From assembly GCF_022810405.1 (NCBI RefSeq), contig NZ_JALGQE010000003.1:1-64000 (forward strand): a DNA stretch of 64,000 nucleotides, read 5' to 3'. This stretch comes from Rhodococcus sp. ARC_M5. Lineage in GTDB: Bacteria > Actinomycetota > Actinomycetes > Mycobacteriales > Mycobacteriaceae. Below the pieces are notes generated by a model. That model did not search any database and was not told the origin of the DNA. It was given only the letters and a program-made list of their open reading frames with translations. The position numbers and the translations under genes were made by a program. Of the stretch, positions 34,969 through 43,406 are shown piece after piece; within the stretch, counting starts at the first letter, position 1; every line of letters starts with the position of its first letter.

Positions 34969-35499
34969 ATGTCTGCGCCAACGGATGGATTCGCGCCTCT
35001 GCGCGGTGCCTCCGTGGGCGGACTCTCGGCGTTGATCACCGCCTCTGCCCACACCATGGGTGGCGGGATGCCCCCGTCCGACGCCGCGATCGTGCTGTTG
35101 GCACTCGCGTGCGCTGCCGTCGGATACGCGACCGCAGTGGCACCGCGGCTCGGTGCACCTCGCGTCCAACTGCTGGTGATTCTGGCGGTAGCGCAGTCGA
35201 TCGGCCACCTGCTGCTCACCGTCGTCGACGGTCACCATCACGGTCCGATGATCACCCAGCAGATGTTCGCGGCCCATGTGGTCGCCATCCTGGTCGGCGC
35301 ACTCGCCATTCGCGGAGCCGAGCACGGAATTCGGCGTGCAGTCACCTCACTCCGCAGGGCTTTGCCTCTGCTGACGGCGCTCGTCGTCGACGACAATCGC
35401 ATCGCTCCGCCGCTCCCGGTGTATCGGATCCCGGGATCGACGCTCCTGCTCGACCTCTCGGGTTGTGGGAACCGAGGACCACCGGCTCGTACTGCCTGA
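34969..35499 (+). CDS. His-rich small membrane protein of the copper operon
   Basis: 176 residues with three to four membrane helices (AAIVLLALACAAVGYATAVA; LLVILAVAQSIGHLLLTVV; HVVAILVGALAIRG). Between helices 2 and 3 lies the motif VDGHHHGPMITQQMF, a likely metal-binding loop. No named family. It is first in a run with PepSY, PCu(A)C and Dyp peroxidase genes, so a part in copper handling at the membrane is inferred. The region 35500-35680 up to the next gene shows no other feature. Confidence 0.65.
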   Translation: MSAPTDGFAPLRGASVGGLSALITASAHTMGGGMPPSDAAIVLLALACAAVGYATAVAPRLGAPRVQLLVILAVAQSIGHLLLTVVDGHHHGPMITQQMFAAHVVAILVGALAIRGAEHGIRRAVTSLRRALPLLTALVVDDNRIAPPLPVYRIPGSTLLLDLSGCGNRGPPARTA

Positions 35500-35680
35500 G
35501 CACAGCCCACCGTCTCACTCGCCCTGCTCGTCAGGCGTCGGGTAGTGGGTTGTTGCCGCATTCGATCCTGTACCTCGCACTGTCGTGAATTCGCGCCGTC
35601 TACGCACGGCTCGATCCGTCGTGCGATGCCACCTCGCGCATACCTGCGCGCCCACTCATGCCTTCACGAAACGAGTCCTC

Positions 35681-37165
35681 GTGTCCACACCGGAAATGGA
35701 ACGCGTCGCCGATCCTTCCCCGCCCACCCGCCCGCCCACCCGCCCGACCAGTCCCCGTAGCTGGCGTCCGCTGATCCTGCGGTTGCACTTCTATGCAGGC
35801 ATCCTCGTTGCGCCGTTCATCCTGATCGCCACTATCAGCGGCGGCCTCTACGCCGTTGCGCCGACCCTCGAACAACTCGTCTACCGCGATTACGTCCAGG
35901 TGGACTCGACCGGCCCAGCCGTGCCGGTCGCACAACAGATCCAGGCGGCCCAGGCCGAGCGGCCGGACCTCACCGTCGCCGCCGTCCGCCCCGCAGCCGA
36001 GGCAGGCGACACCACTCGGGTGCTGTTCACCGACCCGAGCCTCGGCGAATCCCAGCGGCTGGCCGTTTTCGTCGACCCTGCCACCGCGACGTCCGTCGGC
36101 GAACTGGCGGTCTACGGCTCGTCCAGCGCATTGCCGTTGCGTACCTGGATATCCGAGTTGCACCGGCACCTGCATCTGGGGGAGCCAGGTCGCCTCTACA
36201 GCGAACTGGCGGCCTCGTGGTTGTGGGTGATCGCGCTCGGTGGCCTCTACCTGTGGTTCGAGCGCTATCGACGCAATCGCGACAAGGCTCGATTGCTCAC
36301 CTTCGATCGACAGTCGAAGGGGCGCAACCGGTCGTTGAACTGGCATGGCGTGGCTGGCATCTGGATTGCTGTCGGTCTGATCTTTCTGTCCGCCACCGGT
36401 CTGACCTGGTCCACCTACGCGGGTGAGAACGTCACCGAGCTGCGGTCGGCACTGAGCTGGACCACCCCCGCCGTCACGAAGACGATCGGTTCGTCCGACG
36501 CGGCGACGAGCGATCATTCCGGTCACGGCGGGCATTCGATGGAGATGCCGGCCGATGCGTCGACAATCGAAAACAACGTCGGGCGTATCGATTCGGTCCT
36601 CGACATTGCACAAGCCAACGCCGTCGACGGAGCAGTGGAGGCGTCGATCCCGGCGTCGGACGACACGGCGTTCGTCGTCGCCGAAACGCGTCAGCCCTGG
36701 GTGATGTCGAACAACTCCATCTCGATCGACGGCAGTACCGGCACGGTGATCGACACTCAGTACTTCTCGGACTGGGCACTGGCGGCCAAGCTCTCGGCCT
36801 GGGGTATTCAGCTGCACATGGGCACGCTTTTCGGTGTGGCCAATCAGCTTGCCCTGCTTGCTCTCGCAGTCGCCCTTGCATCGGTCATCGTGCGCGGCTA
36901 CATGATGTGGTGGAAACGCCGCCCCACCAAGGCGACCGGTCTCACCGCGGGGCGGCCGCCGCTACGTGGCGGTACTCGCCGCATCTCGCCGATCGCGGCG
37001 GTCGTACTGTCGGTGGTCGCGGTCGCTGTCGGCTGGTTCGTCCCACTCCTCGGGCTCAGCCTGGTTGCGTTCCTCGCCGTCGACATGATCCTCGGATCGG
37101 TCCGTCGAGCACGAACCAGAACAGCCAATTCCACTGCTTCCCAACATGAAAGCGAACTCGTATGA
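35681..37165 (+). CDS. PepSY-domain membrane protein
   Basis: About 494 residues from GTG 35681 (ATG 35696 also possible). PepSY_TM architecture: first helix LHFYAGILVAPFILIATISG, an outer PepSY domain, LHRHLHLGEPGRLYSELAAS leading to helix 2, then helices near 250 and 415-520. A His/Met-rich outer loop (DHSGHGGHSMEMPAD) may bind copper. Such proteins are found with ferric reductases and copper genes and are thought to move electrons or act on metal loading. The PCu(A)C start overlaps its stop (ATGA). Confidence 0.85.
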   Translation: MSTPEMERVADPSPPTRPPTRPTSPRSWRPLILRLHFYAGILVAPFILIATISGGLYAVAPTLEQLVYRDYVQVDSTGPAVPVAQQIQAAQAERPDLTVAAVRPAAEAGDTTRVLFTDPSLGESQRLAVFVDPATATSVGELAVYGSSSALPLRTWISELHRHLHLGEPGRLYSELAASWLWVIALGGLYLWFERYRRNRDKARLLTFDRQSKGRNRSLNWHGVAGIWIAVGLIFLSATGLTWSTYAGENVTELRSALSWTTPAVTKTIGSSDAATSDHSGHGGHSMEMPADASTIENNVGRIDSVLDIAQANAVDGAVEASIPASDDTAFVVAETRQPWVMSNNSISIDGSTGTVIDTQYFSDWALAAKLSAWGIQLHMGTLFGVANQLALLALAVALASVIVRGYMMWWKRRPTKATGLTAGRPPLRGGTRRISPIAAVVLSVVAVAVGWFVPLLGLSLVAFLAVDMILGSVRRARTRTANSTASQHESELV

Positions 37166-37716
37166 ACCTGTCCCGACGTACCTCGACGCTGATGGCTGCA
37201 CTGTCGGTCACCGGCCTGATTCTCACCGGATGCTCGAGCAACGAGCCGGCCGCCGCGGCGAAGGAATCCGATTCCGTCGTCGTCCGCGAGCAATGGGTCA
37301 AAGCGGCCGACTCCGGTATGACGGCGGCATTCGCCGAACTGCAGAACACCGGCGACTCCGATGTGCACGTGGTCGGTGCATCGTCACCGGCATCGAGCCG
37401 AATGGAACTGCACGAGATGGCAACCGGGGCCGACGGTGCCATGGTGATGCGGCCCAAGGAGGGCGGGTTCGTCATTCCGGCGGGCGGCACGCATGTGCTC
37501 GCCGCCGGCGGTGATCACTTGATGCTGATGGACGTGACATCGCCGCTGACCCCCGGAGCCGACGCAGAGTTCACCCTCGAGTTCGAGGATGCGTCGTCGA
37601 CGACGTTCACCGCTCAGGTCCGCGACTTCGCCGGTGCTCAGGAGAACTACGAGCCCGGCACCATGAACATGAACATGGACGGGTCGGCGACCCCTGCGCC
37701 GGCGCACGGTGGGTGA
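37162..37716 (+). CDS. periplasmic copper chaperone PCu(A)C
   Basis: 184 residues. Lipoprotein signal with LILTGC (Cys24), then the DUF461/PCuAC fold with copper ligands His84 (MELHEM), Met96 (MVMRPKEGG), and His119/Met121 (GDHLMLM). The Met-rich tail TMNMNMDGS adds possible Cu(I) sites. It carries copper to cytochrome oxidase or other extracytoplasmic enzymes. It overlaps the PepSY gene by four bases and the Dyp gene by eight, so the three are translated together. Confidence 0.9.
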   Translation: MNLSRRTSTLMAALSVTGLILTGCSSNEPAAAAKESDSVVVREQWVKAADSGMTAAFAELQNTGDSDVHVVGASSPASSRMELHEMATGADGAMVMRPKEGGFVIPAGGTHVLAAGGDHLMLMDVTSPLTPGADAEFTLEFEDASSTTFTAQVRDFAGAQENYEPGTMNMNMDGSATPAPAHGG

Positions 37717-38929
37717 GAACGAGAACCGGTCACCACGTTCGCTGAGCCGGCGACGCCTCCTCGGTGGAGGCGTCGCCGCGCTCGGCGTCGCGGGCGTGGG
37801 AGCCGCGACCGGTTACGGAATGACCGACCGAGCTGAGGAGACGGTCAGCGGAAGCAACACGGTGCCGTGGCGCGGACTGCATCAGGCGGGAATCGATACC
37901 GTTCCGCCGCAAGCACACTCGTCGTTCGTCGGGTTGAATCTGCAGGATCGTGTCGGGCGCGACGAGCTGATCGGGATCCTGAAAGTGTGGACCGAAGATA
38001 TCGGGCGGCTGACTGCCGGTGCGCCCGCGCTGGCCGATACCGAAGCCGAACTGGCGCTTCGGCCCGCCCGCTTGACGGTGACCGTGGGTCTCGGTCCCGG
38101 TGTGTTCGATGCGATCGGTCTGCCGGACCGGCGGCCGTCGTGGCTGGCACCGCTGCCTGCCTTCGGAATCGACCGTCTGGAACCGGGATTCACCGGCGGC
38201 GATCTGCTGCTGCAGGTGTGCTCGGACGATCCCGTCACCGTGGCACACGCAGTGCGGGTACTCACCAAGAACGTTCGCTCGTTGGTGACGATCGCCTGGA
38301 CACAGCGCGGATTCCGGCGGTCGCGGGGTACCGAGGAATCGGGCACCACGATGCGCAATCTGATGGGACAGGTCGACGGCACCGTCAATCCCGCAGCAGG
38401 AAGCACGGACTTCGACGGTCTGGTCTGGGATGACGGTAGCGATCAGCCCTGGATGAAACATGGAACGTCGATGGTGTTGCGGCGCATCCGAATCGAGATG
38501 GACACCTGGGACGAGCTGGACCGACCCGGCCGGGAACTGTCGGTGGGGCGAACTCTCGACACCGGTGCGCCGTTGACCGGAACCGCCGAGTTCGACGAGG
38601 CCGATTTCGACGCGACCGATCGATTCGGTATTCCGGTCATCCCGCCGTCGTCCCACATTGCTCGGGCGCGGCACGCTCACGACGGCGAGCGAATCTTCAG
38701 GCGCGCGTACAACTACGACGATCCACCGGATCCAGGGTCGGTCTCGAACTCCGGTCTGCTGTTCGCGAGCTATCAGCGCGATGTGCTCACCCAGTTCCTG
38801 CCGATTCAACAGCGCCTCGACGAATTCGATGCGCTGAACGAATGGACGACGCCGATCGGGTCTGCCGTGTTCGCGATACTGCCGGGAGTGGTCGATGACG
38901 GGTATCTGGGGCAGAGCTTGTTCGGGTGA
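37709..38929 (+). CDS. Tat-exported Dyp-type heme peroxidase (EfeB-like)
   Basis: 406 residues from GTG 37709. The Tat signal SRRRLLGGGVAALGVAGVG sends the folded enzyme across the membrane. Heme peroxidase marks: catalytic Asp223 in GQVDGTVNP, proximal His316 in SSHIARARHAHD and the distal Arg in IFRRAYNYDD. The EfeB class peroxidises dyes or takes part in iron/heme handling. Its stop abuts the stop of the convergent FAD oxidoreductase (TGA/TCA at 38927-38932) with no room for a terminator. Confidence 0.92.
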   Translation: MGENENRSPRSLSRRRLLGGGVAALGVAGVGAATGYGMTDRAEETVSGSNTVPWRGLHQAGIDTVPPQAHSSFVGLNLQDRVGRDELIGILKVWTEDIGRLTAGAPALADTEAELALRPARLTVTVGLGPGVFDAIGLPDRRPSWLAPLPAFGIDRLEPGFTGGDLLLQVCSDDPVTVAHAVRVLTKNVRSLVTIAWTQRGFRRSRGTEESGTTMRNLMGQVDGTVNPAAGSTDFDGLVWDDGSDQPWMKHGTSMVLRRIRIEMDTWDELDRPGRELSVGRTLDTGAPLTGTAEFDEADFDATDRFGIPVIPPSSHIARARHAHDGERIFRRAYNYDDPPDPGSVSNSGLLFASYQRDVLTQFLPIQQRLDEFDALNEWTTPIGSAVFAILPGVVDDGYLGQSLFG

Positions 38930-40051
38930 TCAGGCCCGCATCAGAGCGTTGTCCACTCCGGCCAGGGCCAGGCCCATGCTGGTGGTCATACCGATCCCGG
39001 TGGTGACGGTGACGATGTGCACGCCATGAACGGGTTCTTCGAGCAGGAACTCCGAACCCGGTGCCGAGCAATAGGTGCCCTGCCAGCGCTCGGTGACGTC
39101 GACGCGGTCGACTCCGAACAGCGACTGGGCTTCGGCGATCAGCACCCGGAATCCCTCCTCGCTCTGGAACGGTGATGTGGTGATCTCGCGAACGTGGGTG
39201 TCGCCCAGAAGAATCGACCCGTCCGGTTGTGGGGTGTACATCTGGTGCAGATCGAGTTCGACGTAGCCGGGATACTCGGCCTGCAGGCGAGCGGCGACGT
39301 CTGCGACGGCGGGCAGGTTCTCGAAGCCCGAGTACCGGAGCAGTGACCAGCCGGTGAACAGGGGAGAGGGGAGCGGAGCACGCAGCGGCAGGGTGGCGCG
39401 CAGCATGTGCAGTCGACACCGCACCAGTCCGCTGCGTTCGGCGCTTTCGGGAAACAGGCGATCGATGTCGTGGTTGACGGTGACGAACGTGGTGCCGGCA
39501 TGCAGGTTGCCGCGCGAGGTGTGGACGACACCCGGGGCGAACGACGTTGCCGCAGTGCGCCAGTGGAAATCCACGCCGGAGCTCTCGAGCCAACGTCCGA
39601 TGGCGGGGGCGGCTGCACGTGGGTCCACCTGGATGTCGAGCGGCAGATACATGCCGCCGACCACATCGGTGTCGGCAATGGGAAGTCGGTCCAGTATCGC
39701 GGTGCGGTCCAGCAGTTGTGCCTGCTCCGCACCCCGCAGTTCGGCGAACTGCTCGAGCACCGCGAACTCGTCCTCGTGCCGGGCTACGCAGTGTGTCCCC
39801 GATTCCGCAGCCCAGAAGCCTGCTGTGCGGGCGAGGTCGAGCCAGTGGCTGCGGCCGGCTCGGGCGTAGGCCAGTGCAGTATCGGATTGCGCTGTGATGC
39901 AGGCGTGTCCGAAATTCTGCACCGAGGCACCTGCGACGCGATCGGCATGATCGACGACCGCCACGGTGAGTCCCCGCCGGTGAGCGTGATAGGCGTGTGC
40001 GAGGCCGACGATGCCGGCCCCGACGACGACGACGTCGTAAGTGGATGTCAT
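38930..40051 (-). CDS. FAD-dependent oxidoreductase, TIGR03364 (phosphonate-associated) type
   Basis: 373 residues of the DAO/glycine-oxidase fold: FAD Rossmann motif VVVVGAGIVGLAHAYHA, SVQNFGHACITAQSD and C-terminal VTVTTGIGMTTSMGLALAG. This subgroup is typically encoded with phosphonate transport and phosphonatase genes, where related amine oxidases act on 2-aminoethylphosphonate or its N-methyl form to give phosphonoacetaldehyde. Here it sits with exactly those neighbours and there is no PhnW transaminase, so it is the probable first step. It shares a unit with the GntR gene. Confidence 0.85.
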   Translation of the reverse strand: MTSTYDVVVVGAGIVGLAHAYHAHRRGLTVAVVDHADRVAGASVQNFGHACITAQSDTALAYARAGRSHWLDLARTAGFWAAESGTHCVARHEDEFAVLEQFAELRGAEQAQLLDRTAILDRLPIADTDVVGGMYLPLDIQVDPRAAAPAIGRWLESSGVDFHWRTAATSFAPGVVHTSRGNLHAGTTFVTVNHDIDRLFPESAERSGLVRCRLHMLRATLPLRAPLPSPLFTGWSLLRYSGFENLPAVADVAARLQAEYPGYVELDLHQMYTPQPDGSILLGDTHVREITTSPFQSEEGFRVLIAEAQSLFGVDRVDVTERWQGTYCSAPGSEFLLEEPVHGVHIVTVTTGIGMTTSMGLALAGVDNALMRA

Positions 40052-40078
40052 GAGCAGCGTCTTTCTCGAGAGGTCATG

Positions 40079-40792
40079 TCAGGCGTTCATGACGGCGGTG
40101 AAGGTCATCCGGTCTCCGCGATAGAGCGACCGTCGGTGTTCGATAGGAACCCCGTCCGTGTCGTAGGAGACCCGGCCGAGCAGAAACATCGGTGTCCGGG
40201 TGTCGACGGTGAGCAGTGCTGCTTCTCGGGCATCGGGGAGGACGGTTTCGATGGTATCGACGACGCGTCCGAAAGTGACTCCCCGTGCTGCCAATTCGGC
40301 ATACAGCGACGAACGGTGATCGAAACTGCTCTGCAACCCCGGGATTCGATACGCGGGTATGCGAGTCGTTTCCAGTCCCACTCGAACGTCGCCGGTGGTG
40401 AAGACGCGTTCGAGTTGCACCACCTCCGAACCTGTCTCGACTCCGAGTAGATCCGCCAGAACGTCGTCGGCTCGGAACACGTCCCAGCCGACCAGAATTC
40501 GAGTAGCGCTCATACCCTTCTCGCGCGCGGCCTCGGTGTACGAGCCGATCGCCAACGGCAGCACCACTTTGGGTTCGGCAACCACCGTCGCACGGCCCCG
40601 TCGTTCGATTCGACCGGCTACCAACAGCTCTCGGATTGCTTGACGCAGTGTCTCGCGGGACACGTCGTATCGTTCGGCGAGATCACGCTCGGAAGGAAAC
40701 GCGTCGCCAGCCGACATGCCGTCGAGCATGGCGTCCAGACTTCTCCGCACGATCTGGTGCTTGAGAACGCGAGGTTCGGAGTCCACAACCAT
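40079..40792 (-). CDS. GntR-family regulator, HutC/UTRA (PhnF-like)
   Basis: 237 residues. Winged helix (AFPSERDLAERYDVSRETLR, QAIRELLVAGRIERRG) then a UTRA ligand domain with VVQLERVFTTGDVRVGLETT. It is divergent from the phosphonate catabolic genes across a region with two operator-like palindromes (40810-40828 and 40871-40882). The pattern TGGTCTA-ACC is the type bound by PhnF-like HutC regulators, so it most likely represses both directions until a phosphonate-derived ligand is present. Confidence 0.9.
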   Translation of the reverse strand: MVVDSEPRVLKHQIVRRSLDAMLDGMSAGDAFPSERDLAERYDVSRETLRQAIRELLVAGRIERRGRATVVAEPKVVLPLAIGSYTEAAREKGMSATRILVGWDVFRADDVLADLLGVETGSEVVQLERVFTTGDVRVGLETTRIPAYRIPGLQSSFDHRSSLYAELAARGVTFGRVVDTIETVLPDAREAALLTVDTRTPMFLLGRVSYDTDGVPIEHRRSLYRGDRMTFTAVMNA

Positions 40793-40809
40793 GGACCAAC
40801 CATAGCATC

Positions 40810-40828
40810 AATTGGTCTAGACCTAATT
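40810..40828. promoter_or_regulatory. HutC/PhnF-type operator 1
   Basis: AATTGGTCTAGACCTAATT contains the palindrome GGTCTAGACC with near-symmetric A/T flanks. It lies just upstream of the GntR start (40792). Confidence 0.75.
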
Positions 40829-40870
40829 GTCGCTCGGCGTTCACGATCCGTTCACCGGGGTTCCACGCGA

Positions 40871-40882
40871 TGGTCTATACCA
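40871..40882. promoter_or_regulatory. HutC/PhnF-type operator 2
   Basis: TGGTCTATACCA, same core as operator 1 and close to the PhnF site TGGTATAGACCA known from mycobacteria, 19 bp before the HAD-enzyme start at 40901. Its place just ahead of the gene fits repression of the catabolic operon. Confidence 0.75.
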
Positions 40883-40900
40883 AACGGCAGTCTCGTGCCC

Positions 40901-41599
40901 ATGCCGAACTCCACCAGCCCGAACGCCAGCACCGCCATCGAACTCGTCGTCCTCGACATGGCCGGAACCACTGTCACCGACGACGGTCTGGTACTCGAAT
41001 CGTTCGATGCCGCTGCCACCGCAGTCGGACTTGCCGACGCCGGTCCGGAACGCGATGACGCCCGTCGCTACGTCCTGGACACGATGGGTCAGTCCAAGAT
41101 CGAGGTGTTCCGTGCCCTGTTCGGAACGGAGGACCGCGCCCAGGCCGCCAACCGCGCCTTCGAGACGGCCTACGACGCCCGCATCGACGACGGGGTGTCA
41201 CCCGTACCCGGTGCCGCCCAGGCGATCACGAAGCTTCGCGAGTCCGGAATCACCGTCGTCCTGACGACCGGATTCTCGGTACCCACCCAGAATCGCATCA
41301 TCGACGCGCTCGGCTGGCGGGATCTGCCCGACGCCTTCCTCGCACCCGGGAGCGCCGGTCGTGGCCGTCCGCACCCCGATCTCGTGCTCTCGGCCGCACT
41401 GCTCGCCGAGGTGACCGACATTTCCTCGGTCGCCGTCGTCGGTGACACGTCGAGCGACATTCTGTCCGGTCGCCGAGCCGGCGCGTCTCTGCTGGTCGGT
41501 GTGCTCACCGGAGCTCACTCCGAGGACCAGCTGAGCGAGGCCGGTGCGACTCACGTTCTGGACAGCGTCGCCGACCTTCCCCCCATCGTTCTGCCCTGA
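40901..41599 (+). CDS. phosphonatase-like HAD hydrolase (PhnX-like, TIGR03351)
   Basis: 232 residues. HAD nucleophile Asp19 in VVLDMAGTTVTDD, motif II Thr in VVLTTGFSV and motif IV in AVVGDTSSDILSGRRAG. The cap segment TMGQSKIEVFRALFG matches the phosphonoacetaldehyde-hydrolase stretch M-G-x-x-K-I-x-x-x-R-A-L, in which the Lys forms the Schiff base with the aldehyde (here Lys66). That favours true C-P bond cleavage to acetaldehyde and phosphate over simple phosphatase activity. First gene of the divergent operon; GTG 40895 is an alternative start. Confidence 0.85.
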   Translation: MPNSTSPNASTAIELVVLDMAGTTVTDDGLVLESFDAAATAVGLADAGPERDDARRYVLDTMGQSKIEVFRALFGTEDRAQAANRAFETAYDARIDDGVSPVPGAAQAITKLRESGITVVLTTGFSVPTQNRIIDALGWRDLPDAFLAPGSAGRGRPHPDLVLSAALLAEVTDISSVAVVGDTSSDILSGRRAGASLLVGVLTGAHSEDQLSEAGATHVLDSVADLPPIVLP

Positions 41600-41631
41600 T
41601 CATCCACCACACCCCGAACGGACACCACGCC

Positions 41632-42600
41632 ATGATCATCACCTCTCGCCGTCGTGCCGGTACCGCCGCGGCCATGCTCTCTGCTGCGGCTCTGGTCGCA
41701 GCCGGTTGCTCCAGCTCCTCCGACGGAGCCACCACCGAGCAGGGATTCCCCGAAACCCTCACCCTCGCCGCAATTCCCGCCGAGAACTCGACCGACCTGA
41801 AGGCCAGCTACGATCCCGTCATCGAGCGGCTGGAGGACGAGACCGGAGCGAGCGTCGAGTTCATCCAGGCCTCGGACTACGCCGGTGTGGTCGAGGGCTT
41901 GATCGCGGGGAACGTCGACATCGCGTTCTTCGGACCCTTCGCCTACGTCGTCGCCGGAATCAACGGTGCGGACATGACACCGCTGGGGGCCGTCGTCCAG
42001 GACGAAGGGACTCCTCCCGGTTACCAGTCGTACGGAATCACTCGCTCGGACAACGCCTCGGTGAACGGTCTCGCCGACTATGCGGGAAAGAAAGTCTGCT
42101 TCGTCGATCCGAGCTCCACCTCCGGATTCCTCTACCCCACAGCGGGACTGATCGAGAACAACGTGATCTCCTCCGGTTCCGAGGCCGATATCTCCGCGGC
42201 GATGACCCCGATCTACGCCGGCGGTCACGATGCATCGGCACTTGCCGTTAAGGCCGGAGACTGCGACGCCGGATTCGCCTTCGACACCATGGTCGACCGG
42301 ACGATGATCGACAACGGTGAACTGGCGCCCGGTGAGCTCGAGACCGTGTGGAAGTCCGAGATGATCGCCGGCTCGCTCTTCGCCGCCAACAACGATCTGG
42401 GTACCGAGGCCATCGCCAAGCTCGAAGACGTCTTCAGCGAGGGCATGAACTCGGATGCCTTCATCGCCGACGGCATCTGCGCCGAGGAATGCCGGATCAC
42501 CGATGAGGACGCTTGGGGGGTCGTGCCGGCCGAGGACAGCGACTACGACGGCGTGCGCCACGTATGCGAGGTCACCGGTTCCGAGAAGTGCGCGGGCTGA
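41632..42600 (+). CDS. phnD: phosphonate ABC transporter substrate-binding lipoprotein
   Basis: 322 residues. Lipobox LVAAGC with lipid Cys26, then a PhnD-type periplasmic-binding fold (TLAAIPAENSTDLKASYDPV; VDIAFFGPFAYVVA; FVDPSSTSGFLYPTA). The SSTSG loop is the usual phosphonate phosphate-group contact. It binds the phosphonate outside the membrane and delivers it to the PhnCE transporter encoded next. The ATG of phnC overlaps its stop (TGATG). The exact ligand is inferred from the neighbouring catabolic genes. Confidence 0.9.
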   Translation: MIITSRRRAGTAAAMLSAAALVAAGCSSSSDGATTEQGFPETLTLAAIPAENSTDLKASYDPVIERLEDETGASVEFIQASDYAGVVEGLIAGNVDIAFFGPFAYVVAGINGADMTPLGAVVQDEGTPPGYQSYGITRSDNASVNGLADYAGKKVCFVDPSSTSGFLYPTAGLIENNVISSGSEADISAAMTPIYAGGHDASALAVKAGDCDAGFAFDTMVDRTMIDNGELAPGELETVWKSEMIAGSLFAANNDLGTEAIAKLEDVFSEGMNSDAFIADGICAEECRITDEDAWGVVPAEDSDYDGVRHVCEVTGSEKCAG

Positions 42601-43406
42601 TGAAGTCCGCACCGATGGACCCCCGTGACGTGGTGGTCAGCATCCGCAACGTGACGAAGACGTTCGGGTCGACCACCGCGTTGCAGGATGTGAACCTCGA
42701 CGTGCACCGCAGTGAAATGCTGGTGTTGCTCGGGCTTTCGGGCTCCGGGAAGTCGACACTGTTACGGTGCATCAACGGCCTGCATCCCGTCACCTCGGGG
42801 AGCGTCTCCGCCCTCGACATTCGCGTCGATCTTGCGAACCGCCGCCGTGTACGTGAACTGCGCCGAGATGTCGGGTTCATCTTTCAGCACTTCAACCTCG
42901 TCGGTCGGTTGAGTTGCCTCGAGAACGTACTCGTGGGGGGCATCGGCCGCCTGTCGATTCCGCGATACGGCGCGCTGGCCTATCCGAAAGCAATGCGGGA
43001 GGAAGCCCGGGCGTGCCTCGACCGAGTCGGGTTGGCGGACTTCGCCGAACGGCGTGCCGACACGCTGTCGGGCGGGCAGCAGCAACGGGTGGCGATCGCC
43101 CGCACCCTGATGCAGCGTCCGCGGATCGTGCTCGCGGACGAGCCGGTTGCCTCGCTCGACCCAGAGAATGCGGGCGTGGTGATGGATCTGTTGCAGCGGG
43201 TGTGCAGCGAGGAGAAGCTGACCGTGGTGTGCACCCTGCATCAGGTCGATCTCGCGCTCGGCTGGGCGCATCGACTCGTGGGTCTCCGAGACGGTCGGGT
43301 GGTGCTCGATCGCCCGGCCGACGGACTCCAGCGTGAGGACATCATGCCGATCTATCAGCGGATCGCGCCCGACCCCGGAAACATGACCACGGTGGCACCG
43401 ACATGA
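42600..43406 (+). CDS. phnC: phosphonate ABC transporter ATP-binding protein
   Basis: 268 residues. Walker A LLGLSGSGKSTLLRCING, Q-loop IFQHFNLVGRLSCLENVLVG, signature TLSGGQQQRVAIARTL and Walker B IVLADEPVASLDP. The segment with conserved Leu-Ser-Cys-Leu-Glu-Asn and the GRL region is characteristic of the PhnC branch. It energises uptake through the fused PhnE. One-base overlap with phnD and four-base overlap with phnE show a single transcript. Confidence 0.92.
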   Translation: MKSAPMDPRDVVVSIRNVTKTFGSTTALQDVNLDVHRSEMLVLLGLSGSGKSTLLRCINGLHPVTSGSVSALDIRVDLANRRRVRELRRDVGFIFQHFNLVGRLSCLENVLVGGIGRLSIPRYGALAYPKAMREEARACLDRVGLADFAERRADTLSGGQQQRVAIARTLMQRPRIVLADEPVASLDPENAGVVMDLLQRVCSEEKLTVVCTLHQVDLALGWAHRLVGLRDGRVVLDRPADGLQREDIMPIYQRIAPDPGNMTTVAPT

